Of a stretch of 64,000 nucleotides of DNA, positions 1-11,360 are shown one piece after another. The stretch covers positions 6,758,001-6,822,000 of the forward strand of contig NC_046680.1 of NCBI RefSeq assembly GCF_009870125.1, written 5' to 3'. Position numbers and translations under genes: made by a program. This stretch comes from Drosophila pseudoobscura (lineage: Eukaryota; Arthropoda; Insecta; Diptera; Drosophilidae). How positions within the stretch are numbered: the stretch's first letter is position 1; each line of letters opens with the position of its first letter. The notes beneath the pieces were generated by a model that had not been told where the DNA came from, did no database searches, and was given only the letters and a program-made list of their open reading frames with translations.

Positions 1-1213
1 TTGGAACATAATGAGCTCATGGGCCCAAAGCGACACCTCACATTCCGAGAAGTAACTTTATGGAGGTTTTTCTTTCAGTGTACCCCAGCGATTGTTGGCG
101 CTGATTCTACGTGTGTTTCTGTTGCCATTCCACTTTTGTCAACGAGCTCAAATTCAATGAAATTTCACACTTTGTCGTTAAAAGCGCGCCGCCAACCAAA
201 GGTAGGCCCAAAGAGTCACGGGGGGGTGTAGGGGGCATGGGGCAGGGCCGTTAGCTGTCGGGGCATAAGGATGGAAATATGCAAATGGATTTTGCCAAGC
301 GAATGGAACGCCGGTGACGGAGGGATCCCAGAGAGGTGCAACGGCCGTCAGAGTCTGCCAGAGTGTTTGACAAGCAAGCGTGACTGTTGCGGCGGGAGCG
401 TCGAGGAGATGCAACTGCTGTTGTTGCATGTACAATGATGATGATGATGATGTTGCTGCTGCTGCTGCTGGCACGGCACGGCGGCAACACTTGGCCAAGG
501 CATCGCTCATGACAGAAGAAGCGGCTGAGGCTGAGGCTGGGGCAGGGATGCCCAGGGACACACTTGGCCACGGCACCGCCCATAGAGAGGCATGCTTATG
601 AGACAACGGATGTGGCAGCAGCGTTGCCGGCTCTGGCATTTTCATTAACACAGAGTCGCGGCAATGTGGCAGAAGAAAGATGACAACGGCAACAACGGCA
701 AGAACAGCAGCAGAGGCAGCATCAGAAACAAATTCAAATGCTGTGCCAGCATCAGCAGCAGCCTTATTAGGAGCAACATGCAACAGCAACAGCAACGTGC
801 TACGGGTAACATCTTTTCCGCCATGCGGCTGCCAGAGGAGTTCCAGCGTCAACTGCACTTCCAATTTATCAGCTCTGGGCCTTAACCACTCCCAGCAACA
901 TGGGCAACATGGGCAACAGCCAAGCACAGATTGCATTGCCATTTATTGCCATCTTTAGTCGCAAATTTACTGAACTTCATGGAAACTTGTTTGCCGTCGA
1001 GGAACCAACAAAAAGCAATTCTGGAAATAGGTTATCAAACGCTGGTCAATCGTTGAACCGTCGATGACAGCAGGATCCGGGACTTGGAGGATGGGAAAGC
1101 CGTGGGTTTCATATGGGAATCGATTAAATATAAGTGCATTATCAAATGCTTCAGAAGCCGAGCTTAAAGTTCAAAACTGTACATCGAAATACATATATAG
1201 AATTTAGTAGAAC
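1..1213. other. Noncoding flank with trinucleotide repeats
   Basis: No supported gene was found. The stretch holds GATGAT/GCTGCT-type trinucleotide runs near 433-470 and CAGCAACAGCAACAG runs near 780-800. A 254-codon open frame on the minus strand (178-942) is made of Ala, Ser, Leu, Pro and Cys runs that follow from these repeats. It has no recognisable domain. The part next to 1214 is the 3' flank of Or-1. Confidence 0.6.
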
Positions 1214-2692
1214 CTATTCCATAGTATTCAACAGAAGGGTGAGGATTCCGTAGCACTGGTTGAGTATCTAAGAGGAGAGATATGCAGATAGATTTATTAC
1301 GCGGACTTCCAGTTCTTCAACCAAACTCACGGCCATGTAGTTTATCATATTGAAGGCAGGAAAGGGATTGGCTCTCATTATCAGCGGATTTTGGGATCGC
1401 ATAATTACAACGCGTAGATCCTTATGGACTGCCTTCGAAGCAATATTCGGATCGTAAGCCTCGTAGGCAGCATCGGCCACTTCCAGCGACTCCTGCGACA
1501 TTACATCCCCGAATTTCGTCCACATCGACAAATGACCCAAGGCCAAGATCATTAGAACTATAAACTGGCCTGCCACCTTGGGGTCGTGCCTGGCCATCAT
1601 TGCCTCAAAGACCGACAGGGAGACCAGCAAGAAGTTGACGATCATTTGCATGATTAATGGGCCGTGGAATACCTCATTGCACCGATCCACCAGACTGAAA
1701 AAGGGATACTTTAGTGGACTTATAACCCAGGTGTTGCTCAGATTCAAACTTGATTATCTTCTGATGATATTTGACCAGACGACTGATCTCCCATCGCAGC
1801 AGATCCTCGTCTCCATCGCAGAACTGGTGGAGCTGCCGAAGTTCAACGCACAGGACACTCAACGCAGTCGTCAGCTGGGAATAAATGGCCACTGACATGC
1901 CTTCGATGGAGATGAGCCACATGAGAAAGTAGGCAGAGTCGAAAGTTTGCGACAAGTAGATGAGAATGTGCGTGAACGGATGCTTCGAAGGATCGTGCCA
2001 GTGAAACGGAAAGGCTGCATGGAACGGTAGCGACAGTTCTGTCCAGAGGGGCGTGGTAACCAATAGCAGGACGAAGACTACCATGAAAGCCAGCCAAACA
2101 ATTTGCATTCCGATGACAATCAGATAATGCAAGCGTTTTGCCGATCGCACTCCTGCAGCAGCCGGGCCCGCTCTCTCCCAACGGTAGCAATCCTCGAGGC
2201 CGTCGATTACCTCGTCCACGTTATCGGCATACAGCAGGAAATATATCAGCTTGAAATATATGAAAAACGACTGAAAATAAAGAATTTGGAGAAGTTATGT
2301 TTTGTAAACAGAAAAGACTCAGTGCGAACCGCTATTATGAAGGCGAGATCCCGACCCCATTCCACAATGTTGTCCAGGGATTCGAAAATGGCATAAGTCA
2401 CTGAGCCGAAAAATATCGTCGCCTTAATCATAACGAACAGATGCCAGTTCCTTCGACCGGGTCGGCTGCTTTCCTCCGAGTTCGGGTAATATCCAATAGC
2501 TCTACAAAGAGATTATCAGACCCACATCATCATAATGACATTTTATACAGACTTTAGCTGATCTCGGTTTAGGTATGGCACTGTGTGCTCGGGACACTCA
2601 TCCGGCCTCCGATAAACCATCCTGATCGCGATATACGGCTTCAAGAAACTCTTTCCTTTATCGCTCAGACTGAATCCGACCCGTTCGACCAT
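1214..2692 (-). CDS. Odorant receptor Or-1 (7tm_6 family), five exons
   Basis: Insect odorant receptor: an odour-gated channel subunit expected to pair with Orco in sensory-neuron dendrites. My exon model, in transcript order, is 2692-2553, 2501-2330, 2270-1750, 1694-1331 and 1267-1214, giving 417 codons (416 aa). Introns are 51-63 nt and all phases close. The start ATG at 2692 opens MVERVGF and is collinear with the starts of the other copies. Hydrophobic segments follow the Or pattern. The C-terminus ends in the family-typical QCYGILTLL segment, supplied by a 17-codon last exon. The protein aligns without gaps to Or47b-type receptors around G-x-D-L...K...Y...D-E, so I place it in the Or47b/Or65/Or88a clade by inference. 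It is the most diverged of the four copies in exons 1-2 and in the exon-3 loop. Its exon-3 donor (AA|GTTTGA) is weaker than in the other copies. Confidence 0.9.
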
Positions 2693-4344
2693 CTTCAAGT
2701 CCGTATAACCGTACAGTACTAGTTGTTCCCAATGAATGCGACTTTGAAGGCGTACAGATACGAGTACGTTTGATAATTGGCTATGGTCAATGGCAGGGGC
2801 CTGGCGAGAATTTCACAGCTGCTTCTTAGGGCGGTGGTCCGACCAGTCTGGAGAAATTAACTTCCAAAGACATTTGCAATTATTGGCGAAAAGGAATGCC
2901 CTGGCAAGCAAGAGACTAAAGATGTTTTAATGCCCGATACCCAAAGAGTATAGGGGTATATTCGGTTTTTGGCTGGAAGTGGATGCGTGTAACGACCAGA
3001 AGGAATCGTTTCCGACCCCGTAAAGTATATATATTTTTGATCAGCGTTAATAGCCGAGTCGATATAGCCATATCTGTCTGTCCGTCCGTCCTATAAGAGC
3101 TGGAGCAACCAAATTTGGAATCCAGAATCCCGTCATATCTCATTAAATCATTTTTTTCAAAATTTTGCCACGCCCCCACGAAAATCTAAGGCATGTATAA
3201 TTTTGAAAATACGAAAAACGGAGAATCATAAATAATGACCAGATCTACCAGGCTGCTAAATCTGAATCAGATCGGATCATTATAGCCAGAAAGAACAAAT
3301 GAATTTTCAATGGCTTACTCATTCTCTCTCTAACACTCTTCCAACTGCAGTGTGAGCCCCCTGGCGAAGTGAAGCGAGATAAACGGCTGGTGTCTGCGCT
3401 TTAATCGTGAATGGTAAGTGCCTTGTGAAATTCGCCACTAATATGGCTGATACAATATGGAATTTAACCCAAGTATGTGAATTCAAGGGTATATGCCCTA
3501 CATCACGGTAAAGTTAGCTTCCTTCCGGGTTATATTATTCAATATTTAATTTATAAATTACTTTACTTCTAAGTGTACAAGTGTGAAAGAACAATGTGTG
3601 TGATATGTGTGTCCATTTAACTCTACGATTGGAACAACCAGCCCCGCGATTATTAGGCTCGGCGGCAGTGCCATATGTACAATTTTCTTCATTGTCTTGG
3701 GCCGTTCTAGTTGGAATTGCTAAGGAAAATTTCCACACCTTCGGGAGGTGTTTTCAAGGGCGTACCCAGGACTTCTCAATTGGGGGTTTTGTTCGTTTCT
3801 CTTAAACTGGGCTGTCACCAGTTCGATACAGAAAAAACATACCAAAAACATACATATATCTTTAGCTATCACTGATTCATGATCAGTCGTTGTTTATAGC
3901 CAAGTCTTCACTCTTCTTAACCTATTAAATAAGCGTCCCACAGTAGCATTTGTCCTCCAAGTAGGGATTTGACTTTGCAACCACAATCCGAACACTCGAA
4001 CTATCGACTCGAGAGGCCATGTGCTCTGCAGAGACTTCCTCATATCTAAACGGATTCTTTCGTATCGTTTCTTTTTTTGGAGATAATTCTTAGCAGTCCA
4101 TCGGGACTCTCAGTCGGCAGTCCAACTTGGAAAGCCCATTGGTACACCCATATTTTCAAGTGGTCTTTATGCCAACGGTAGAACAGCCATAAAATGCAGC
4201 CGCGATCGATTTAGTTGATATCGATATACTATCGACCAAAAGAAGAGCAAAGCTCATCAGCGCGGGGTATGTTTAATGTGGGAATCGGTGATACACATGC
4301 GAGCATAAGTGAAATATAAGCTTGTTCAGAAGTGCAAGATTATT
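2693..4344. other. Spacer between Or-1 and Or-2
   Basis: No gene was seen. The spacer holds the diverged upstream block of Or-1 (2693-2880), a partial dispersed element (2930-3360), a spacer block shared by the array near 3655-3715 (GGCTCGGCGGCAGTGCC, then CATTGTCTTGGG), and a 3' flank (about 4205-4344) that is nearly the same downstream of Or-2, Or-3 and Or-4. Confidence 0.7.
2930..3360 (+). repeat. Partial dispersed element, terminal-hairpin family
   Basis: A diverged copy of the element described at 21662-22790. It starts with a degenerate CCGATACCCAAAGAGTAT and has the inner motifs AGTATATATAT...TTGATCAGCGT and GCCGAGTCGATA, followed by a short GTCTGTCCGTCCGTCC run. The block 'GCCACGCCCCCACGAAAATCTAAGG' type follows. 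The terminal hairpin is absent, so this copy is truncated. Confidence 0.7.
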
Positions 4345-5831
4345 CTAGTCCAAAGTATTCAGCAGAAGCGTGAGGATTCCGTAGCACTGGTTGAGTATCT
4401 GGAAGAATAGTTATGAGGGTGCAACCAGAGCTACCATTCAAGTGTTCTTCCATTAAACTCACGGCCTTGTAGTTAGTCATATTAAAAGTGGGAAAGGGAG
4501 TAGCTCTCATGATCAATGGTTCCTGGGCACGCATAATTATAAAGCGAATATTCCAATAGATTTTCTTGGACCCAACACTTGAGTCGTATGCCTCGTATGC
4601 AGCCTCGGCCACTTCCAGCGACTCCTGCGACATCATGTCCCCGAATTTCGTCCACATCGACAGGTGACCCAAGGCCAAGATCATTAGAAGTATGAACTGG
4701 CCTGCCACCTTGGGGTCGTGCCTGGCCATCATTGCCTCGAAGACCGACAGGGAGACCAGCAAGAAGTTGACGATCATTTGCATGATTAAAGGACCGTGGA
4801 AAACCTCATTGCATCGATCCACAAGTCTGAAAAAGGGATACTTTAGTGGACGTACAGGTGTTGCACAGATCCTACTTGATTATCTTCTGATGATATTTGA
4901 CCAGACGATGGATTTCCCATCGCAGCAGATCCTCGTCTCCATCGCAGAACTGGTGGAGGTGCCGAAGCTCAACGCACAGGACACTCAACGCAGTCGTCAG
5001 CTGGGAGTAAATGGACACGGACATGCACTCGGTAACGGTTAGCCACGTGAGGTAGTACAGAATGTCGAAAGATTGTGATAAGTAGATGAGAATGTGTATT
5101 CTCGGATGCCTCAAAGAATCGTGCAAGTGAAACGGATAGGCTGCATGGAGCGGCAACTCCTGTTGTGTCCAAAATGGCGTCGAAATTAATAGCACTATAA
5201 AAATGATCATGGAAACCACCCAAATTATTTGCATTCCAATGACAATCAGATAATGCAAACGTTTTGCCGATCGCACTCCTGCAGCAGCCGGGCCCGCTCT
5301 CTCCCAACGGTAGCAATCCTCGAGGCCGTTGATTACCTCGTCCACGTTATCGGCATACAGCAGGAAATATATCAGCTTGAAATATATGAAAAATGACTGA
5401 AAATAAAGAATTTTGAGAAGTTATGTTTGTAAACAGAAAAGACTCAGTGCGAACCGCTATTATGAAGGCGAGATCCCGTCCCAATTCCACAATGTCGTCC
5501 AGGGATTCTGAAGCGGCGTATAATATTGAGCTGTAAAATATAGTACCCTTGACCAAAAGAAACAAATGGAAGGACCTCTGGCCAGACACGCTGTTTTGCG
5601 TAGAGTTCGGGTAATATCCCGTGCTTCTGTAATCCGAATCTGGTTAGCATTATGTACAAGATACCGATTTTATACGGACATAAGCTGTTCTCGGTTTAGG
5701 TATGGCACTGTGTGCTCCGGACACTTCCCCGGGGTCCTATAAACCCTCCTGAACGGGGCATACGGCTTCATGAATCTCTTCCATTTCTTGCTCAGACGAA
5801 GTCCGACCCGTTCTGCAGATGGTTCGACCAT
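4345..5831 (-). CDS. Odorant receptor Or-2 (7tm_6 family), five exons
   Basis: Second receptor of the array. Exons in transcript order are 5831-5680, 5626-5455, 5396-4876, 4826-4463 and 4398-4345: 421 codons, 420 aa, with all phases closing. The ATG at 5831 opens MVEPSAERVGL and lies about 20 nt below the conserved GTACGGTACG block of the upstream region. Exon lengths 2 to 5 (172, 521, 364, 54) are identical to the other copies. From the start of exon 4 the protein is almost the same as Or-1, -3 and -4, while the loop before transmembrane segment 4 and the segment itself differ strongly. The exon-3 donor is AA|GTAGGA, the last intron uses the strong donor GTGAGT, and its acceptor is TTCCAG. 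No stop or frameshift was seen. Family role as for Or-1; the ligand is unknown. Confidence 0.9.
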
Positions 5832-7082
5832 CTTCCAGTCCGTACAAAGCGTACCGTACTGGCTGTGCGGAATGAATGAGCCACGAAAGGGGCTTCTTCG
5901 AGGACGTCAAGGTACGCCCGCTAGTGGGCCATTAAAAATGTTCCCTCTCGCAATTGATTGCCGAGAATTTCACAGCTGCTTGTTAGGGTCTCCAGGGAAA
6001 AAGACCTCCGAATGGTCTTTAAAAATACAATTATTGGCACACTTGCACGTGATCCTCTCCACTTAATGATTGGAATAATGAGTCAAGTGATTATCGAGCT
6101 CGGAACATTGAAAGGCACACAGACTCGTACACACACACTTCTCTTTGAATGTCTGTGTCTCTGCCTTTGGTAAGGGATATGAAACCAACCCGATTTGGTG
6201 GGATTGTTAATTTAATAATTTTTGTTCGGTATATTTTTCTACAATTTTGGCTTTGAAAACTCGGGAAAAGTCAAAATAAATTCCTTAGGACCAGATGTAT
6301 TGTATCTTAAGATATGAAAAAAAGAGGCACTACCTCTGAGAAAAAAAGGAAAAAATTATCAAACATTTTGAAGGCCCCAAATCGATCATAAAAAGTCAAG
6401 TGGGTTCACAGTAGGTACATATGTGGTGTTGAATAGTGTTATGAGTGAACTATTAAATGGTTACCAAATTTGCATCTAAATGCATACGATGTCAAGATGT
6501 ATACCCAAGATCAGCTCAAGCCCCACAAGTGATGTACATCGCTGCCCTAGCCTCGGCTCACAACGTTCCCTTCCCGCTCGAATGGAATGAGTTTTACATA
6601 ACGGTCTAAATTTCGTCGAAAGATGATTTCTGTTTAATTATGGGTGATGGCACTGACTGTAAAATTTCTGTTTCGCATTTTTCCTACGCTCTGGATATCT
6701 GGGAAAACTAGAATTTCTGAAGAAAATTCATCGGGAAATTATATAATCCTTTGGTGAAAAATCCAATTAATAAAGAAGTGCCTTGGGTGCATTCACTACC
6801 AAGGGGCGAACCACACCCTGAGCACTGAACCACAGCGAATAAGCATTTGTTCGACTGAAAGTCAGTGTGCAATATGTACATACATAGGATTTACTTTAGG
6901 ATTGGAGCAACAAGAATAGCGATTATTATGCTCGGCGGCAGTACCATATTGGGACGTTTCGATACACTATCGACCAAAATAAGAGCAAAGATTACCAGGG
7001 AGGGGTGTGTTTAATGTGGGAATCGGTGATACACATGCGAGCATAAGTGAATTATAAGCTGGTTCAGAAGGGCAAGATTATT
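5832..7082. other. Spacer between Or-2 and Or-3
   Basis: No gene was seen. Short open frames here (for example the one starting at 5872) recur at 8608 only because the whole spacer is duplicated. The shared block CTCGGCGGCAGTACCATAT lies near 6930 but is cut short by the 28 nt deletion relative to 9690. Confidence 0.7.
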
Positions 7083-8585
7083 CTAGTCCAAAGTATTCAG
7101 CAGAAGCGTGAGGATTCCATAGCACTGGTTGAGTATCTGGAAGAATAGTTATGATGCACTCAGTGCTACCATTCAAGTGTTCTTCCATTAAACTCACGGC
7201 CTTGTAGTTAATCATATTAAAAGTGGGAAAGGGAGTAGCTCTCATGATCAATGGCTCCTGGGCACGCATAATTATAAAGCGAATATTCCAATCGATTTTC
7301 TTGGACCCAACACTTGGGTCGTAGGCCTCGTATGCAGCTTCGGCCACTTCCAGCGACTCCTGCGACATCATGTCCCCGAATTTCGTCCACATCGACAGGT
7401 GACCCAAGGCCAAGATCATTAGAAGTATGAACTGGCCTGCCACCTTGGGGTCGTGCCTGGCCATCATTGCCTCGAAGACCGACAGGGAGACCAGCAAGAA
7501 GTTGACGATCATTTGCATGATTAAAGGACCGTGGAATACCTCATTGCTTCGATCCACCAGACTGAAATAGGGACATCTATAGTAGACGTCAATTGTATCA
7601 CTTATTCGTACCTGATAATCTTCTGATGATATTTGACTAGACGATTGATCTCCCATCGCAGCAGATCCTCGTCTCCATCGCAGAGCTGGTGAAGATGCCG
7701 AAGCTCAACGCACAGGACAGTCAATCCAGTCGTTAGCTGCGAATAAATAGTGATCGATAGCCCTTCGGTAGAGACGAGCCCCGTTAGGAAGTACAGAATG
7801 CTCCAAGAATGTGATATGTATATGAGGATGTGTGTCACGGGGTGCTTTGATGAATCGTGTAAGTGGAAAGGGTAGGAAACATGCAACGGAAGGTCCTGCT
7901 GTGTCCAGAGGGGCGTGGTAACCAATAGCAGGACGAACACGACCATGGAAAACGCCCAAATTATTTGCATCCCGATGACAATCAGATAATGCAAGCGTTT
8001 TGCCGATCGCACTCCTGCAGCAGCCGGGCCCGCTCTCTCCCAACGGTAGCACTCCTCGAGGCCATCGATTACCTCGTCCACGTTATCGGCATACAGCAGG
8101 AAATATATAAACTTGAAATAGATAAAAAACGACTGAAAATAAAGAACTTTGAGAAGCTATGTTTGTAAACAGAAAAGACTCAGTGCGAACCGCTATTATG
8201 AAGGCGAGATCCCGACCCCATTCCACAAGGTCGTCCAGGGAGTCGAATATTCCATAGCATTGGGAGCAGAAAAACATCGTTATCTGAGAGAAAATAAACA
8301 GAAACCAGGTCCTGCGGCCGGGAATCCGTCTTTCCTCCGAGTTCGGGTAGTATCCCATGGCTCTAAAAAGCGAATCTGGTTATCATTATGTACAAAATAC
8401 CGTCTTAATATCGACTTTAGCTGTGCTCGGCACTGGTGTGGCACTGTGTGCTCGGGACTCTCATCCGGACTCCTATAAACCGTCACGAATGTCATGTAAA
8501 GCTTCATGAAGCTCTTCCATTTCTCGCCCAGGCCAAGTCCGACCCGTTCTCTAGGCAGTTCGGACATCTGCAAGTCCGTACAAAG
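5850..8585. repeat. Tandem duplication unit A (spacer plus Or-3)
   Basis: Bases about 5850-8585 match 8586-11350 at near identity. The offset is 2736 nt at the upstream end and 2764 nt past 6945, because unit A lacks about 28 nt that unit B keeps. The unit holds a noncoding spacer of about 1.2 kb (which itself carries the upstream region of the preceding receptor) and one receptor gene. Confidence 0.9.
7083..8567 (-). CDS. Odorant receptor Or-3 (7tm_6 family), five exons
   Basis: Third receptor, in duplication unit A. Exons in transcript order are 8567-8416, 8362-8191, 8132-7612, 7561-7198 and 7136-7083: 421 codons, 420 aa. An in-frame TTG two codons upstream extends the open frame, but the ATG at 8567 (MSELPRERVGL) is the natural start. 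Introns are 53, 58, 50 and 61 nt. It differs from Or-4 at only about a dozen residues, for example F/S at position 2, and F/V plus V/A in transmembrane segment 3. The dispensable-looking read-through of the last intron stays open, so an intron-retained form would end in a different tail. The expressed C-terminus is predicted to be ILNQCYGILTLLLNTLD. Confidence 0.92.
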
Positions 8586-9846
8586 CGTACCGTACTAGCT
8601 GTGCGGAATGAATGAGCCACGAAAGGGGCTTCTTCGAGGACGTCAAGGTACGCCCGCTAGTGGGCCATTAAAAATGTTCCCTCTGGCAATTGATTGCCGA
8701 GAATTTCACAGCTGCTTGTTAGGGTCTCCAGGGAAAAAGACCTCCGAATGGTCTTTAAAAATTCAATTATTGGCACACTTGCACGTGATCCTCTCCACTT
8801 AATGATTGGAATAATGAGTCAAGTGATTATCGAGCTCGGAACATTGAAAGGCACACAGACTCGTACACACACACTTCTCTTTGAATGTCTGTGTCTCTGC
8901 CTTTGGTAAGGGATATGAAACCAACCCGATTTGGTGGGATTGTTAATTTAATAATTTTTGTTCGGTATATTTTTCTACAATTTTGGCTTTGAAAACTCGG
9001 GAAAAGTCAAAATAAATTCCTTAGGACCAGATGTATTGTATCTTAAGATATGAAAAAAAAAGAGGCACTACCTCTGAGAAAAAAAGGAAAAAATTATCAA
9101 ACATTTTGAAGGCCCCAAATCGATCATAAAAAGTCAAGTGGGTTCACAGTAGGTACATATGTGGTGTTGAATAGTGTTATGAGTGAACTATTAAATGGTT
9201 ACCAAATTTGCATCTAAATGCATACGATGTCAAGATGTATACCCAAGATCAGCTCAAGCCCCACAAGTGATGTACATCGCTGCCCTAGCCTCGGCTCACA
9301 ACGTTCCCTTCCCGCTCGAATGGAATGAGTTTTACATAACGGTCTAAATTTCGTCGAAAGATGATTTCTCTTTAATTATGGGTGATGGCTCTGACTGTAA
9401 AATTTCTGTTTCGCATTTTTCCTACGCTCTGGATATCTGGGAAAATTAGAACTTCTGAAGAAAATTCATGGGGAAATTATATAATCCTTTGGTGAACAAT
9501 CCAATTAATAAAGAAGTGCCTTGGGTGCATTCACTACCAAGGGGCGAACCACACCCTGAGCACTGAACCATAGCGAATAAGCATTTGTTCGACTGAAAGT
9601 CAGTGTGCAATATGTACATACATAGGATTTACTTTAGGATTGGAGCAACAAGAATAGCGATTATTATGCTCGGCGGCAGTACCATATGTTATGTGCAATT
9701 TGCTTCATTGTCTTGGGACGTTTCGATACACTATCGACCAAAATAAGAGCAAAGATTACCAGGGAGGGGTGTGTTTAATGTGGGAATCGGTGATACACAT
9801 GCGAGCATAAGTGAATTATAAGCTGGTTCAGAAGGGCAAGATTATT
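8568..9846. other. Spacer between Or-3 and Or-4
   Basis: Near-exact copy of 5832-7082 with no gene. It keeps the full shared block near 9665-9720 (GGCAGTACCATATGTTATGTGC, then CATTGTCTTGGG). Small differences include one extra A in an A-run near 9055. Confidence 0.7.
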
Positions 9847-11350
9847 CTAGTCCAAAGTATTCAGCAGAAGCGTGAGGATTCCATAGCACTGGTTGAGTAT
9901 CTGGAAGAATAGTTATGATGCACTCAGTGCTACCATTCAAGTGTTCTTCCATTAAACTCACGGCCTTGTAGTTAATCATATTAAAAGTGGGAAAGGGAGT
10001 AGCTCTCATGATCAATGGCTCCTGGGCACGCATAATTATAAAGCGAATATTCCAATCGATTTTTTTGGACTCAACACTTGGGTCGTAGGCCTCGTATGCA
10101 GCTTCGGCCACTTCCAGCGACTCCTGCGACATCATGTCCCCGAATTTCGTCCACATCGACAGGTGACCCAAGGCCAAGATCATTAGAAGTATGAACTGGC
10201 CTGCCACCTTGGGGTCGTGCCTGGCCATCATTGCCTCGAAGACCGACAGGGAGACCAGCAAGAAGTTGACGATCATTTGCATGATTAAAGGACCGTGGAA
10301 TACCTCATTGCTTCGATCCACCAGACTGAAATAGGGACATCTATAGTAGACGTCAATTGTATCACTTATTCGTACCTGATAATCTTCTGATGATATTTGA
10401 CTAGACGATTGATCTCCCATCGCAGCAGATCCTCGTCTCCATCGCAGAGCTGGTGAAGATGCCGAAGCTCAACGCACAGGACAGTCAATCCAGTCGTTAG
10501 CTGCGAATAAATAGTGATCGATAGCCCTTCGGTAGAGATGAGCCCCGTAAGGAAATACAGAATGCTCCATGACTGTGATATGTATATGAGGATGTGTGTC
10601 ACGGGGTGCTTTGATGAATCGTGTAAGTGGAAAGGGTAGGAAACATGTAACGGAAGGTCCTGCTGTGTCCAGAGGGGCGTGGTAACCAATAGCAGGACGA
10701 AGGCGACCATGGAAACCGCCCAAATTATTTGCATTCCGATGATAATCAGATAATGCAAGCGTTTTGCCGATCGCACTCCTGCAGCAGCCGGGCCCGCTCT
10801 CTCCCAACGGTAGCACTCCTCGAGGCCATCGATTACCTCGTCCACGTTATCGGCATACAGCAGGAAATATATAAACTTGAAAAAGATAAAAAACGACTGA
10901 AAATAATGAAGTTTGAGAAGTTATGTTTGTAAACAGAAAAGACTCAGTGCGAACCGCTATTATGAAGGCGAGATCCCGACCCCATTCCACAAGGTCGTCC
11001 AGGGAGTCGAATATTCCATAGCATTGGGAGCAGAAAAACATCGTCATCTGAGAGAAAAGAAATAGAAACCAGGTCCTGCGGCCGGGAATCCGTCTTTCCT
11101 CCGAGTTCGGATAGTATCCCATGGCTCTAAAAAGCGAATCAGTTTATCATTATGTGCAAAATATCGTCTTAATATCGACTTTAGCTGTGCTCGGCAATGG
11201 TGTGGCACTGTGTGCTCGGGACACTCATCCGGACTCCTATAAACCGTCACGAATGTCATATAAACCTTCATGAAGCTCTTCCATTTCTCGCCCAGGCCAA
11301 GTCCGACCCGTTCTCTAGGCAGTTCGAACATCTGCAAGTCCGTGTAAACC
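8586..11350. repeat. Tandem duplication unit B (spacer plus Or-4)
   Basis: Second copy of the ~2.75 kb unit. It follows unit A directly, in the same orientation. The spacer halves are close to identical, which points to a recent event or ongoing gene conversion. Confidence 0.9.
9847..11331 (-). CDS. Odorant receptor Or-4 (7tm_6 family), five exons
   Basis: Fourth receptor, used as the reference model. Exons in transcript order are 11331-11180, 11126-10955, 10896-10376, 10325-9962 and 9900-9847: 420 aa. Approximate hydrophobic segments: residues 69-91, 103-123, 157-180, 213-240, 294-315, 323-343, and about 396-417 near the C-terminus. The loop between segments 3 and 4 carries the receptor-typical LPxHxxYPF motif. 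Exon 1 joins exon 2 inside a Lys codon, giving QLKAMGYYPN. The exon 2/3 join gives DLAFIIA-SFFIFFK, which aligns without gaps to Or47b-type proteins. The two 5'-most donors are weak (AAA|GTCGAT and GCG|GTTCGC), yet only these keep the frame. Family assignment is firm; orthology within the Or47b/Or65/Or88a clade is uncertain. Confidence 0.93.
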
Positions 11351-11360
11351 GTACCGTACT
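11332..11360 (-). promoter_or_regulatory. Conserved block just upstream of the Or start codons
   Basis: All four receptors share a GTACGGTAC-type block 15-30 nt upstream of the ATG. In plus-strand reading: ACCGTACAGTACTAG at 2708, GCGTACCGTACTGGC at 5850, GCGTACCGTACTAGC at 8588 and ACCGTACCGTACTAGC at 11349. It may be part of the 5' UTR or core promoter, or just shared ancestry. Confidence 0.4.

Noticed and set aside
178..942. 254-codon minus-strand open frame
   Set aside because: It is composed of repeat-derived Ala, Ser, Leu and Cys runs, with no domain, no splice context and competing frames on both strands.
7078..7656. Unspliced reading of receptor exons 4-5 (also at 1268, 4340 and 9842)
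   Set aside because: Reading through the introns gives a foreign tail and start. Splicing at GTGAGT/TTCCAG restores the family-typical QCYGILTLL end.
11180..11337. Start of Or-4 at 11337 (and of Or-3 at 8573)
   Set aside because: These upstream starts are TTG codons. The ATG two codons downstream is the likely start.
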